NCBI RefSeq assembly: GCF_026898115.1
Contig: NZ_CP114036.1
Span: 6,938,001-7,002,000, forward strand
From: Streptomyces sp. S465
Lineage (GTDB): Bacteria; Actinomycetota; Actinomycetes; Streptomycetales; Streptomycetaceae
DNA: 64,000 nt
Reading direction: 5' to 3'
Shown here: positions 16,542 through 24,882 of the stretch, in pieces
How positions within the stretch are numbered: the first letter of the stretch is position 1
Layout: each line of letters begins with the position of its first letter
The notes under the pieces: model-generated
Told to the model about the DNA's origin: nothing
Databases searched by the model: none
The model's input: the letters and a program-made list of their open reading frames with translations, nothing else
Program-made: the position numbers and the translations under genes

Positions 16542-17138
16542 ATGGCGAAGACCGGTACGACGACCCAGGGGCTGCGCGCGGCGATCGAGCGCAGCGGCTA
16601 TTACCCGGCACTCGTGGCCGAAGCGGTGGAAGCCGCCGTGGGCGGCGAGCCCATCGTGTCGTACCTGGTCCACCAGGAGACCACCTTCGACGCCAACGAG
16701 GTCCGCCGCCATGTCACGGTCCTGGTCCTCACCGGCAACCGCTTCATCGTCAGCCATACCGACGAGCAGGCCGCGGACGGCACCTCCCCGTCGCCGTACG
16801 CCACCACCTCCACCGAGTCCGTGAAGCTCCAGCGGATCTCCTCGGTGGTGCTCAGCCGGGTCGTCGCCAACCCCGAGTCGTACACCCCGGGCACGCTGCC
16901 CCGCGAGGTCGTGCTGACCATCGGCTGGGGCGCCGTCAGCCGCCTCGACCTGGAGCCCGCCGCCTGCGGCGACCCCAACTGCGAGGCCGACCACGGTTAC
17001 ACCGGCTCCTCCACCGCCGACGACCTCAGCCTGCGCGTCAGCGAGGCGGGCGACGGTCCCGACAGCGTCCGTCAGACCCTCGCCTTCGCCCAGGCGCTCT
17101 CCGAGGCCACCGCGGCCACCCCGGACACCGGCCGCTGA
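16542..17138 (+). CDS. DUF5998 family protein
   Basis: A 198-residue cytoplasmic protein of a family conserved in actinobacteria and without known function. It has no membrane segment or signal peptide. Recognisable segments are GLRAAIERSGYYPALVAEAV near the start, HQETTFDANEVRRHVTVLVL, and a CGDPNCEADHGYTG motif with two cysteines near residue 150 that could bind metal. Its stop overlaps the ATG of the downstream phosphodiesterase (TGATG), so the two are co-translated. A TAGGAT hexamer ends 7 nt before the ATG, consistent with a leaderless message, although AGGA may alternatively act as ribosome-binding site. Confidence 0.78.
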   Translation: MAKTGTTTQGLRAAIERSGYYPALVAEAVEAAVGGEPIVSYLVHQETTFDANEVRRHVTVLVLTGNRFIVSHTDEQAADGTSPSPYATTSTESVKLQRISSVVLSRVVANPESYTPGTLPREVVLTIGWGAVSRLDLEPAACGDPNCEADHGYTGSSTADDLSLRVSEAGDGPDSVRQTLAFAQALSEATAATPDTGR

Positions 17139-18379
17139 TGTCCGGCTCCGCCACCGGCCCGCTGCCCTCCGCCGACTCCCTCTGGCCCGAGCCCACCCCG
17201 CTCGACCCCCGGTCCGCCCCGGTGCCGAAGTACGGCACCGGCTCGCTCGCCGATCTGCTGCCCGCCGTCGCCGCGGGTCAGGAGGTCCCCGGGCTCTCCT
17301 CCGGTCTGGCGCTCGCGCCCGCCGACCGGGTCTGCGTCTTCCTGGTCGACGGCCTCGGCTGGGAGCTGCTGCGCGCCCACCCCGCCGAGGCGCCCTTCCT
17401 GACCTCGCTGCTGTCCGGCTCCAAGGGCGGCTCCGGGGAGCCGCTCACCGCGGGCTTCCCGTCCACCACCGCGACCTCGCTCGCCTCGGTGGGCACCGGA
17501 CTGCCTCCCGGCGCCCACGGCCTGGCCGGCTACACGGTGCTGGACCCCGGCACCGGCCAGCTGATGAACCAGCTGCGCTGGCAGCCCTGGACGGATCCGC
17601 ACGCCTGGCAGCCGTATCCCACCGTCTTCCAGCTCGCGGACGCCGCGGGCGTGCACACCTGCCAGGTCTCCGCGCCGACCTTCGCCGAGACCCCGCTCAC
17701 CAAGGTCGCGCTGAGCGGCGGCACCTTCCACGGGCGGCTCTCCGGCGAGGAGCGGATGGACCTCGCGGCCGAGCAGCTCGGCGCCGCGGGCCGCTCGCTG
17801 GTCTACACGTACTACAGCGAAGTGGACGGCAAGGGGCATCGCTTCGGTGTGGACTCGCCCGAGTGGCGTGAGCAGCTCCGCTATGCCGACGGGCTCGCCC
17901 AGCGGCTCGCCGAGCGCCTCCCGCCCCGCTCGGCGCTCTATGTCACCGCCGACCACGGCATGATCGACATCCCTTTCGACCCGGAGTCGCGCATCGACTT
18001 CGACGAGGACTGGGAGCTGCGCGCGGGCGTCTCGCTGCTGGGCGGCGAGGGCCGCGCCCGGCATGTGTACGCCGTTCCCGGCGCCGCCGGCGATGTGCTG
18101 GCCGTCTGGCGTGAGGTGCTGGGCGAGCGGATGTGGGTGGCCAGTCGTGACGAGGCCATCGAGGCGGGCTGGTTCGGCGGGCCCGGCGGTGCCGACACCG
18201 GCGGCAGGGGTGTCGATCACCGGGTGTACCAGCGGATCGGCGATGTGGTGGCCGCCGCGCGCGAGGACGTCGCGATCGTCGCCTCGCACACCGAGCCGAA
18301 GGAGTCCGCCATGGTCGGGCTGCACGGTTCGATGACCCCCCTGGAGCAGCTGGTGCCGCTCCTCGAAGTACGCTCCTGA
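17138..18379 (+). CDS. Alkaline phosphatase superfamily phosphodiesterase (nucleotide pyrophosphatase type)
   Basis: A 413-residue enzyme of the type I phosphodiesterase/nucleotide pyrophosphatase family. Metal and nucleophile motifs are in order: VFLVDGLGWELL (first Asp), FPSTTATSLASVGTG with the nucleophile Thr, YYSEVDGKGHRFG, and YVTADHGMIDIP; a last metal His lies in IVASHTEPKE. It hydrolyses phosphodiester or pyrophosphate bonds, exact substrate unknown. No signal peptide is evident, so it probably acts in the cytoplasm. Its ATG overlaps the DUF5998 stop, and thymidine kinase follows after 46 bp, so the three may form one transcript. Confidence 0.88.
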   Translation: MSGSATGPLPSADSLWPEPTPLDPRSAPVPKYGTGSLADLLPAVAAGQEVPGLSSGLALAPADRVCVFLVDGLGWELLRAHPAEAPFLTSLLSGSKGGSGEPLTAGFPSTTATSLASVGTGLPPGAHGLAGYTVLDPGTGQLMNQLRWQPWTDPHAWQPYPTVFQLADAAGVHTCQVSAPTFAETPLTKVALSGGTFHGRLSGEERMDLAAEQLGAAGRSLVYTYYSEVDGKGHRFGVDSPEWREQLRYADGLAQRLAERLPPRSALYVTADHGMIDIPFDPESRIDFDEDWELRAGVSLLGGEGRARHVYAVPGAAGDVLAVWREVLGERMWVASRDEAIEAGWFGGPGGADTGGRGVDHRVYQRIGDVVAAAREDVAIVASHTEPKESAMVGLHGSMTPLEQLVPLLEVRS

Positions 18380-18425
18380 AGCCCTCACGCCCTCTCCCCG
18401 CCCGTACGAAAGGCCCTGCCTCCCC

Positions 18426-19094
18426 ATGCCCGAGCTGGTGTTCTTTTCCGGAACGATGGACTGCGGGAAGAGCACCCTCGCTCTGCAGATCCAGCACAAC
18501 CGCTCGGCGCGGGGGCTCCAGGGGATGATCTACACCCGGGACGACCGGGCCGGCGAGGGCAAGCTCTCCTCGCGGCTCGGACTGGCCACCGAGGCGGTGG
18601 AGGTCGCCGACCACCTCGACTTCTACGCCCATGTGGTCCAGGCGATGACCGCCGGGGGCCGGGTCGACTACGTCATCGCGGACGAGGCCCAGTTTCTGAC
18701 CCCGCCGCAGATAGACCAGCTCGCCCGGGTGGTGGACGACCTGGATGTGGACGTCTTCGCCTTCGGCATCACCACCGACTTCCGCAGCAAGCTCTTCCCC
18801 GGCTCGCAGCGCCTGGTGGAGCTCGCCGACCGGGTGGAGGTGCTTCAGGTCGAGGCGTTGTGCTGGTGCGGTGCCAGGGCGACGCACAACGCCCGTACCG
18901 TCGGCGGCCAGATGGTCGTGGAGGGCGCCCAGGTCGTCGTGGGTGACGTCAACCGGCCGGAGAGCGAGGTCGGTTACGAGGTGCTGTGCCGGCGTCACCA
19001 CCGGCGCCGGATGACGGCTGCCGGAGCCCGCGCCGCCGCCCTGTCACCGGATGTGCTCCCGCTCGACCAGCCCTCCGGCCCGTCGGCGCGCTAG
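18426..19094 (+). CDS. tdk: Thymidine kinase (TK1 type)
   Basis: A 222-residue kinase that phosphorylates thymidine in the salvage pathway. The P-loop is GTMDCGKST at residues 9-17, Walker B is VIADEAQFL, and the zinc-binding site uses CWCGARATHNAR and VLCRRHHRR near the C-terminus. A good ribosome-binding sequence (GAAAGG) precedes the ATG. The TAG stop is part of the CTAG target duplication of the MITE-like element that follows; the same CTAG on its other side supplies the stop of the convergent VOC gene. The coding region itself appears intact and of normal length. Confidence 0.95.
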   Translation: MPELVFFSGTMDCGKSTLALQIQHNRSARGLQGMIYTRDDRAGEGKLSSRLGLATEAVEVADHLDFYAHVVQAMTAGGRVDYVIADEAQFLTPPQIDQLARVVDDLDVDVFAFGITTDFRSKLFPGSQRLVELADRVEVLQVEALCWCGARATHNARTVGGQMVVEGAQVVVGDVNRPESEVGYEVLCRRHHRRRMTAAGARAAALSPDVLPLDQPSGPSAR

Positions 19095-19286
19095 GGTCCG
19101 TCGTCAATGGGGGGGGCGCCCCGCTCCCGACGCCTGGCACGGCCGCTCGCCGCCTTGTCGCAGCACCCGGGTACGTCCCGTGCGAGGGCGACGCTCGCAT
19201 TGTGGTCGACCGCACCGGCCTCCCCGGCTACCGCTGGGAGGTGTCCCCGCTCGCGGCCGGGCGCCCCCTTTGACGACAGACCCTAG
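19091..19286. mobile_element. MITE-like element, 188 bp, with CTAG target duplication
   Basis: A 188-bp non-coding segment (19095-19282) is bounded by direct repeats CTAG (19091-19094 and 19283-19286). Its ends are inverted repeats: the left reads GGTCCGTCGTCAATGGGGG and the reverse complement of the right reads GGTCTGTCGTCAAAGGGGG, two mismatches in 19 and with GGCGCC following on both sides. The CTAG (YTAR) target and such termini recall IS5-family elements of the IS427 group, but no transposase is present, so it would need one in trans. The family assignment is inference. Confidence 0.87.
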
Positions 19287-20059
19287 CCCCGGTCTGCCGA
19301 TACGACGGTGAAGGCGGCCCCTTCCGGGTCCCGCACCGTGGCCCGGTGTCCGGTCGCTCCCCGCGACGGCGGCCGGACCACCTGACCGCCCAACGCGGTG
19401 ACCCGGCGCACCGTCTCCGCCACGTCGGCCACCGCGAAGTGCGTCATCCAGTACGGTCCCCGGCCGCGCGGCAGGGCGTCGCCGACGCTCTGGATCGCGC
19501 AGACCGGCCGGTCGCCCAGGCGCAGGGTGCGGCAGCCCGGCTCCTCGGAGGCCGCCGGTTCCGCCCGGTAGCCGAAGACCATCTGGTAGAACTTCAGGAC
19601 CCCGGTGCCCTCGCGGGTCAGCAGTTCGTGCCAGACCGGCGTCCCCGGCGCCCCGGGCTCCGCCGCCGCCGTGTACGTGCCCTCCTGCCATACGCCGAAC
19701 ACCGCGCCCTCGGGGTCGGCGGCGATCAGCATCCGGCCGGCCTCGTCGGCGTCCAGCGGGCCCACCGCCACGGTGCCGCCGCAGGCGCGGATCATCTCAG
19801 CGGTCTCATCGGCGTCGTCGGACGCCAGATAGGTCGACCAGGCCACCGGCAAGTGGCGTTCCGGAGGCAGCTCGCTCAACCCGGCGACCGGCCGGCCGTC
19901 CTGGACCGCGCGGACATACGCGCCCAGTTGCTGTGGGCCCGGTGTGAACTCCCAGCCGAACAAGGCGTGGTAGAAGTCCTGTGTCGCGGCAAGGCTGTGC
20001 ACCATCAGACTCGTCCAGCAGGGCGTGCCCGGTGTGCGCCGAGTCGCTGCCTCGGTCAT
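19283..20059 (-). CDS. Two-domain VOC (glyoxalase/bleomycin-resistance fold) protein
   Basis: A 258-residue protein with two vicinal-oxygen-chelate modules. The first (residues 10-125) has CWTSLMVHSLAATQDFYHAL and ends DPEGAVFGVWQ; the second (140-258) has VWHELLTREGTGVLKFYQMV and ends DPEGAAFTVV. The pattern resembles the CFP-30/hydroxylase-like VOC proteins of streptomycetes rather than glyoxalase I proper. Metal ligands and substrate cannot be fixed. The TAG stop lies in the right-hand CTAG duplication of the MITE. The gene is divergent from the sulfurtransferase gene, with 289 bp between them and no recognisable operator. Confidence 0.87.
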   Translation of the reverse strand: MTEAATRRTPGTPCWTSLMVHSLAATQDFYHALFGWEFTPGPQQLGAYVRAVQDGRPVAGLSELPPERHLPVAWSTYLASDDADETAEMIRACGGTVAVGPLDADEAGRMLIAADPEGAVFGVWQEGTYTAAAEPGAPGTPVWHELLTREGTGVLKFYQMVFGYRAEPAASEEPGCRTLRLGDRPVCAIQSVGDALPRGRGPYWMTHFAVADVAETVRRVTALGGQVVRPPSRGATGHRATVRDPEGAAFTVVSADRG

Positions 20060-20348
20060 ACGTCATTCTCTCCTCGGACCATCGAGTGGCGGCCGTGCGG
20101 CCCCGCGCCGGTCGGCGACACGGGGCGGTTGTGCGGAGGTGCTGATGCGGGGGGTCCGACAGATATTTGCACCACCTGTCGCCGATGGCGCCCTGGCGGA
20201 GCCGCAATTCATCGCGCCCCGCAACAGAATGCCCGACTTACTACCGCATGTCCGTTTCGGCTTCATTGCGCTCTGGTGGCGCCCAGCTGTCCGCAGGGTG
20301 ACCAGGTGGTCCAATCGACGCAGAGATATCTACGCAAGGGTGGTTCCT

Positions 20349-21185
20349 ATGCATGCCATCATCACCGCATTCGATCTCATGGGTGAGCTGGCGGAGGATC
20401 AGCCTCCGCTCCTGCTCGATGTGCGCTGGCAGCTGGGCGGCCCTCCCGGCCGCCCCGCATACGAGGCGGGACATCTGCCCGATGCCGTCTACGTCGATCT
20501 CGACACCGAGCTCGCGGGCCCGCCCGGAAAGGCCGGCCGCCATCCCCTGCCCGATCTTTCCGCGTTCGCGGCCGCGATGCGTCGCGCCGGAGTGCGCCGG
20601 GACCGGCGCGTGGTGGTGTACGACGGCGGGCAGGGGTGGGCCGCGGCGCGTGCGTGGTGGCTGCTGCGCTGGGCGGGGCATCCCTCCGTAAGGGTGCTCG
20701 ACGGAGGTCTGCCCGCCTGGACGGCGGCCGGCGGCGTCCTGACCACCGACGCGCCCGAGGCGGGCGAGGGCGACTTCGTCCCGGAGCCCGGGGCCCTGCC
20801 GCTGCTGGAGGCGGACGACGCGGCGGCGCTCGCGCGGCGCGGGGTGCTCCTGGACGCGCGTGCGGCCGAGCGCTACCGGGGGGAGGTCGAGCCCATCGAC
20901 CCCGTCGGCGGCCATATCCCGGGCGCGGTCTCCGCCCCCACGGTGGAGAACGTCACCGCCGACGGCCACTTCCTGCCCGCCGGCCAACTGGCCGAGCGGT
21001 TCGCGGCCCTGGGCGCCACCGAGGACGCCGAGGTCGGGGTGTACTGCGGCTCCGGGGTCTCGGCCGCGCACCAGGTCCTGGCGCTGGCGGTGGCGGGCAT
21101 TCCGGCGGCTCTGTACGTCGGCTCCTGGAGCGAATGGTCCGCGGACGGCGCCCGTCCGGTGGCCACGGGGCCCGAGCGGGGCTGA
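20349..21185 (+). CDS. Sulfurtransferase, two rhodanese domains (thiosulfate/3-mercaptopyruvate type)
   Basis: A 278-residue protein with an N-terminal inactive rhodanese domain (PPLLLDVRWQLGGPPGRPAY, AGHLPDAVYVDLD) and a C-terminal active one. The catalytic Cys lies in VGVYCGSGVSA; a CGSGV loop is typical of mercaptopyruvate-type sulfurtransferases, while thiosulfate enzymes usually have CRxG. It transfers sulfane sulfur to acceptors such as cyanide or thiols. The ATG at 20349 fits family length; a poor GGGTGG lies upstream. A strong terminator follows. The 289 bp upstream (20060-20348) is A/T-richer near 20150-20340, probably promoter sequence. Confidence 0.9.
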   Translation: MHAIITAFDLMGELAEDQPPLLLDVRWQLGGPPGRPAYEAGHLPDAVYVDLDTELAGPPGKAGRHPLPDLSAFAAAMRRAGVRRDRRVVVYDGGQGWAAARAWWLLRWAGHPSVRVLDGGLPAWTAAGGVLTTDAPEAGEGDFVPEPGALPLLEADDAAALARRGVLLDARAAERYRGEVEPIDPVGGHIPGAVSAPTVENVTADGHFLPAGQLAERFAALGATEDAEVGVYCGSGVSAAHQVLALAVAGIPAALYVGSWSEWSADGARPVATGPERG

Positions 21186-21198
21186 CCACGCCGAAGGA

Positions 21199-21226
21199 CC
21201 CCGCCACCGGTGATGCGGTGGCGGGG
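21199..21226. terminator. Terminator between sulfurtransferase gene and sepH
   Basis: A 10-bp perfect stem CCCCGCCACC/GGTGGCGGGG with an 8-nt loop, 14 bp after the sulfurtransferase stop. The genes on either side are convergent, so it may serve both. Confidence 0.8.
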
Positions 21227-21276
21227 CCCGAACCGGCCGTCGTGGGCCGCGGTGCGGTCCACTGCTTCTTCCGCCG

Positions 21277-22314
21277 CTACTCCTGCTTCTTGCGGCGGGT
21301 GCCGAAGACGATCTCGTCCCAGCTCGGCACCGCGGCCCGGCGTCCCGGACGGACGCCGTCCGCTTCCGCCTGGCGGTCCGTCGTACCGGTCAGCCGGTCG
21401 CGGTGGCCGGCCACCGAACGCGGCATCAGCACATCCGCGTACGCCGAACCCGCGCTCGCCGCGGGGGCGGGCGGCTCGACGGCCTCCGGCTCCTCGACGG
21501 GCTCGTCCGGCGGAGGGGGCGACGCGTCGGGCACGACCATGTCGCCCCGGAAGTTCGGCACCGCCTCCAGCAGGCTGGTGAGCGAGTCCCGTTCACCGAA
21601 ACCGTCGTCCAGCGCGGCGGACGCGGACGTGGGCGCCGAGTCGTCGTCGAGGCGCTCGGACGACGACCGGTCGCGGTCCCGGTCCCGGTCGCGCGGCAGT
21701 CGGGCGATCCGCGGCACGAACGGGAAGCTCGGCTCGGGCGTGTCGTCGGCCTCGCCGATCAGCGCCCGTGCCTCGTCGTCCACCGCCTGGACCAGCCGCC
21801 GGGGCGGGTCGTAGGTCCAGCTCGCCGAATGCGGCTCACCGGCGACCCGGTAGACCAGCAGCACCTCCCAGGTGCCGTCGTCCCGCCGCCAGGAGTCCCA
21901 CTGCGCGGTGTCCTTCTCCGCGCCGCGCAGCAGCAGCCGCTCCGCGACGGCCTCGCCGAGCTGCGGTCCGGTGTTCTCGCCGGGACGGCGCACGGGAGTC
22001 TTGCGGGCGCGCTCGGCCATGAAGGCGCGCTCCGCGAGCACCGGGCCCTCGAAGCGCCGCACGCGGTCGACGGGGATGCCCGCCATCTGCGCGACCTCTT
22101 CGGCGGTGGCGCCGGCACGTATCCGGGCCTGGATGTCACGGGGCCGCAGATGGCTCTCGACCTCGATCTCGATCTGGCCGAGCCGAGCGCGGTCGTTGCG
22201 CACCGCGGCGCGCAGTCGCTCGTCGATGGGAAGTGTGTACTCCGTGCTGTCCGCAGCCTTGAGCACCAGCCGTGTGCCGTCGTTGCTGACGGCCACGACA
22301 CGCAGTTCGGGCAT
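21277..22314 (-). CDS. sepH: Septation protein SepH
   Basis: A 345-residue actinobacterial cell-division factor. The N-terminal 165 residues form the DUF3071 domain (MPELRVVAVSNDGTRLVLKA at the start) with a helix-turn-helix-like segment, TAEEVAQMAGIPVDRVRRFE, followed by QWDSWRRDDGTWEVLLVYRV. The C-terminal half is disordered, rich in Ser, Asp and Pro (including RDRDRDRSSSERLDDDSA), and ends in a basic RRKKQE. SepH is known to bind FtsZ and stimulate assembly of its filaments during vegetative and sporulation septation in Streptomyces. The ATG at 22312-22314 is preceded by GGGAGG; the frame extends further upstream but is not coding-like. Confidence 0.93.
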   Translation of the reverse strand: MPELRVVAVSNDGTRLVLKAADSTEYTLPIDERLRAAVRNDRARLGQIEIEVESHLRPRDIQARIRAGATAEEVAQMAGIPVDRVRRFEGPVLAERAFMAERARKTPVRRPGENTGPQLGEAVAERLLLRGAEKDTAQWDSWRRDDGTWEVLLVYRVAGEPHSASWTYDPPRRLVQAVDDEARALIGEADDTPEPSFPFVPRIARLPRDRDRDRDRSSSERLDDDSAPTSASAALDDGFGERDSLTSLLEAVPNFRGDMVVPDASPPPPDEPVEEPEAVEPPAPAASAGSAYADVLMPRSVAGHRDRLTGTTDRQAEADGVRPGRRAAVPSWDEIVFGTRRKKQE

Positions 22315-22703
22315 GGGGACCTCCCGGGTGGTGCCTGCCGACGTCACGGTTGCGTCGCTGCTCTCCCGCTAGACGAGTGTGGCCTGCCCGGGTGCAGCCT
22401 GCCACAACTTTGCCGAGTTGCCCGGGCCGGTTGGTTGCCGCCCTCTGACCCCTCCCGATGGGTCCGGGCGGCCGGACGGGAAAGCGGGGCCAGGAGTCGT
22501 CACAGTACTCCATTCGGGCCGCTCAGGTGGAGCGGCGCGCCAGCCGAGTTCATGGCCGGAGGGGGCTGCGGAGCCTGAATCCTTCGAAGTGAGGCGTGAT
22601 TTGGGTGGCAAGTTTCACAGAAACGTCAGAATCGGAACGATCTGCTTCGCTTAGCGGTCACTTCTCCCTGCAGGGTGGAACGAATGTCCAAGCGAGGCGG
22701 GAA
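22315..22703. other. sepH divergent intergenic region
   Basis: 389 bp between the divergent sepH and the membrane-protein gene. No gene was supported. The stretch 22600-22670 is clearly lower in GC (GTTTCACAGAAACGTCAG with flanking AT-rich sequence) and is a likely promoter region for the rightward gene; I did not find a confident operator. Confidence 0.5.
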
Positions 22704-23561
22704 ATGCAGGGCAAGGCCGACGTCGACGGACAACACAAGAGCAAACGGATGGAGCTGAGCGTGGCCCAGGTGGCCGGCAGTGCCCTGGCGGCCGTCGCCG
22801 CCGCGGTGCTCGCCTCCAAGCTCGGCGTCTACGGGACGATCCTCGGTGCCGGTGTGGTGAGCGTGGTGGCGACCGCGGGCGGCACCGTCTTCCAGCATCT
22901 GTTCCGCCGTACCGGGGAGCAGATCAAGGAGGTGCGGGTCCAGGTCCAGACGCGGCCGCCGGGGCGCCCGCGGTCCACCGAGCCGGGAGCGCCCCCGCAG
23001 GCGGCGCCCACCGGTGAGTACGGCGCGCCGACCACGCACGGCACCCGGCTGCGCGGCCGGCGGCGGCACGCCCTCGGGGCGCTCGCCGCCTTCGTCGTCG
23101 CCATGGGCGTCATCACGGGGATCGAGATGTTCTCCGGAGGCCCGGTGTCCAACGTCTGGGGGGAGGAGCGGAGCGGAACCACCGTCGGCGACAGTGTGAC
23201 CGGCTCCTCGGGCGCGAAGTCCACCCCCGCGCCCTCGCGTCGGGACCCGGCCACCCCGTCCCAGAGCCCCGGCTCGTCCCAAGGCGGCGATCCGGCGCCG
23301 TCCGCGAGCACCTCCGGCGGGGGCGGCGCGGCCGACGCGTCGACCACGCCCACGCCCGGTCCGTCCGGATCGTCCGGCTCCGGAAAGGACTCCGGCGAGG
23401 GCTCCGGCTCGGGGAGCGGCACCGGCGGCGCGAGCGCGCCGGGCACCTCCGCGCCCGCCACCCCCGGCTCGTCCCGGAACCCGTCCGGCGGTGCCACGGA
23501 CAGCGGAACGGACGATTCGGGGGACGCCACGCCCACGGCCGGTGCCACCGCCGGACGGTGA
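22704..23561 (+). CDS. Actinobacterial membrane protein with long Ser/Gly/Pro/Thr-rich tail
   Basis: A 285-residue protein of unknown function. Two hydrophobic regions are visible: residues about 20-62 (LAAVAAAVLASKLGVYGTIL and VVSVVATAGGTVF) and about 116-137 (ALGALAAFVVAMGVITGIEM). Everything after residue 150 is low complexity, dominated by Ser, Gly, Thr, Pro and Asp, and by topology probably lies outside the cell, as a wall-spanning stalk. No catalytic motif is seen. The ATG at 22704 is preceded by AGGCGGG; the frame is open from 22596 but that part is not conserved-looking. It is divergent from sepH and convergent with the aldonolactone oxidase gene. Confidence 0.7.
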   Translation: MQGKADVDGQHKSKRMELSVAQVAGSALAAVAAAVLASKLGVYGTILGAGVVSVVATAGGTVFQHLFRRTGEQIKEVRVQVQTRPPGRPRSTEPGAPPQAAPTGEYGAPTTHGTRLRGRRRHALGALAAFVVAMGVITGIEMFSGGPVSNVWGEERSGTTVGDSVTGSSGAKSTPAPSRRDPATPSQSPGSSQGGDPAPSASTSGGGGAADASTTPTPGPSGSSGSGKDSGEGSGSGSGTGGASAPGTSAPATPGSSRNPSGGATDSGTDDSGDATPTAGATAGR

Positions 23562-23565
23562 CGGG

Positions 23566-24882
23566 TCAGTCGCCGAGTACCCGCCGCAGATAGTCGTTGG
23601 TGAACAGCCGGTCCGGGTCCAGCCGGTCGCGCAGGGCCGTGAACTCGCCGAACCGTGGATAGACCCCGGCCAGATAGGCGGCGTCGCGGCTGTGCAGTTT
23701 GCCCCAGTGCGGACGGCCGCCGTGCGCGATCATGATCTGTTCGGCCACCGTGAAGTACGCCCGGTGCGGGGTGCCCCGGTACAGATGGACGGCGATGTAG
23801 GCGGTCTCGCGTCCGGAGGCGGTGGACAGCGGGATGTCGTCGGCGGGCGCGGTGCGTACCTCCACCGGGAAGCTGACCCGCACACCGGACCGCTCGACGG
23901 CCGTCTTGAGCTCGCGCAGCACCGTGACCGCGGCCTCGCGCGGCACCGCGTACTCCATCTCCAGGAACCGCACCCGGCGCGGAGAGGTGAAGACTTTGTA
24001 AGGGATGTCCGTGTAGGTCCGGGCGGACAGGGCGCGGCTGGAGATCTTGGCGATTCCGGGGATGGTGGCGGGGACCGCCCGGCCCACCGAACAGGCCACC
24101 TGGAAGATGCCGTTGGAGAGCAGTTCGTCGTCCACCCAGCCGCTGAGCCGGCCCACCGGGGCGGCGGGGCCGGTGCTGCGGTTGTTCCGCTTGGTGTTGC
24201 AGTTTCCGGTGTGCGGGAACCAATAGAACTCGAAGTGCTCATTCTCGGCCACGAGTTGATCGAAATCGGCCATCACGCGGTCGAAGGGCATCGGTTCCTC
24301 ACGCGCGGTGAGCAGGAACTCCGGTTCCACACCGAAGGTGATCTCGCTGACCACACCGAGCGCACCGAGCCCGATCCGGGCGGCCGCGAAGATCTCCGGG
24401 TGCTCCGCCGCGGAGCAGCGCAGCACCGAACCGTCCGCCGTCACCAGCTCCAGGCCCTTGATCTGGGCGGCGATCGAGGCGCTGGCCCGGCCGGTGCCAT
24501 GGGTGCCCGTGGCGGTCGCCCCGGCCACCGTCTGCTCCATGATGTCGCCCATATTGACCAGCGACAGCCCATGGGCCGACAGCGTCTCGTTGAGCTGCCG
24601 CAGCGGTGTGCCGGCCGCGACGGTCACGGTCCCCGCCTCGCGGTCCAGCCCGCGCACGCCCGCCATACGGTCCGGGCGTATCAGCAGCCCGTCGGTGGCG
24701 GCCACGGTGGTGAAGGAGTGCCCGGTGCCCACCGCCTTCACCTTCAGCCCCTCCGTCGCGGCCCGGCGGATCAGCTCGGCCAGCTCCTGGGTGGACGACG
24801 GGGCCACGCTCCGCACCGGGCGGGCGGTCACATTCCCCGCCCAGTTACGCCACACGCTGCTCCGCACGGTCTTTACGGTCAT
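23566..24882 (-). CDS. FAD-dependent D-arabinono-1,4-lactone/L-gulonolactone oxidase family protein
   Basis: A 438-residue VAO-family flavoprotein. The N-terminal FAD domain has VKAVGTGHSFTTVAATDGLL and the loop GATATGTHGTG; the C-terminal ALO domain carries the HWxK signature as GGRPHWGKLHS near residue 395. Family members oxidise aldonolactones or alditols and reduce O2 to H2O2; in actinobacteria the physiological substrate is often uncertain. The ATG at 24880-24882 lies inside the end of the upstream MFS gene (38-bp overlap), so the two are translationally coupled and may act on related sugars, which is an inference. Confidence 0.9.
   Translation of the reverse strand: MTVKTVRSSVWRNWAGNVTARPVRSVAPSSTQELAELIRRAATEGLKVKAVGTGHSFTTVAATDGLLIRPDRMAGVRGLDREAGTVTVAAGTPLRQLNETLSAHGLSLVNMGDIMEQTVAGATATGTHGTGRASASIAAQIKGLELVTADGSVLRCSAAEHPEIFAAARIGLGALGVVSEITFGVEPEFLLTAREEPMPFDRVMADFDQLVAENEHFEFYWFPHTGNCNTKRNNRSTGPAAPVGRLSGWVDDELLSNGIFQVACSVGRAVPATIPGIAKISSRALSARTYTDIPYKVFTSPRRVRFLEMEYAVPREAAVTVLRELKTAVERSGVRVSFPVEVRTAPADDIPLSTASGRETAYIAVHLYRGTPHRAYFTVAEQIMIAHGGRPHWGKLHSRDAAYLAGVYPRFGEFTALRDRLDPDRLFTNDYLRRVLGD

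Noticed and set aside
13423..16611. A 1062-codon open frame on the minus strand opposite the acyltransferase gene
   Set aside because: It is the antisense shadow of a high-GC gene: Gly/Val/Arg-rich composition, no domain, and codon positions show bias for the plus strand.
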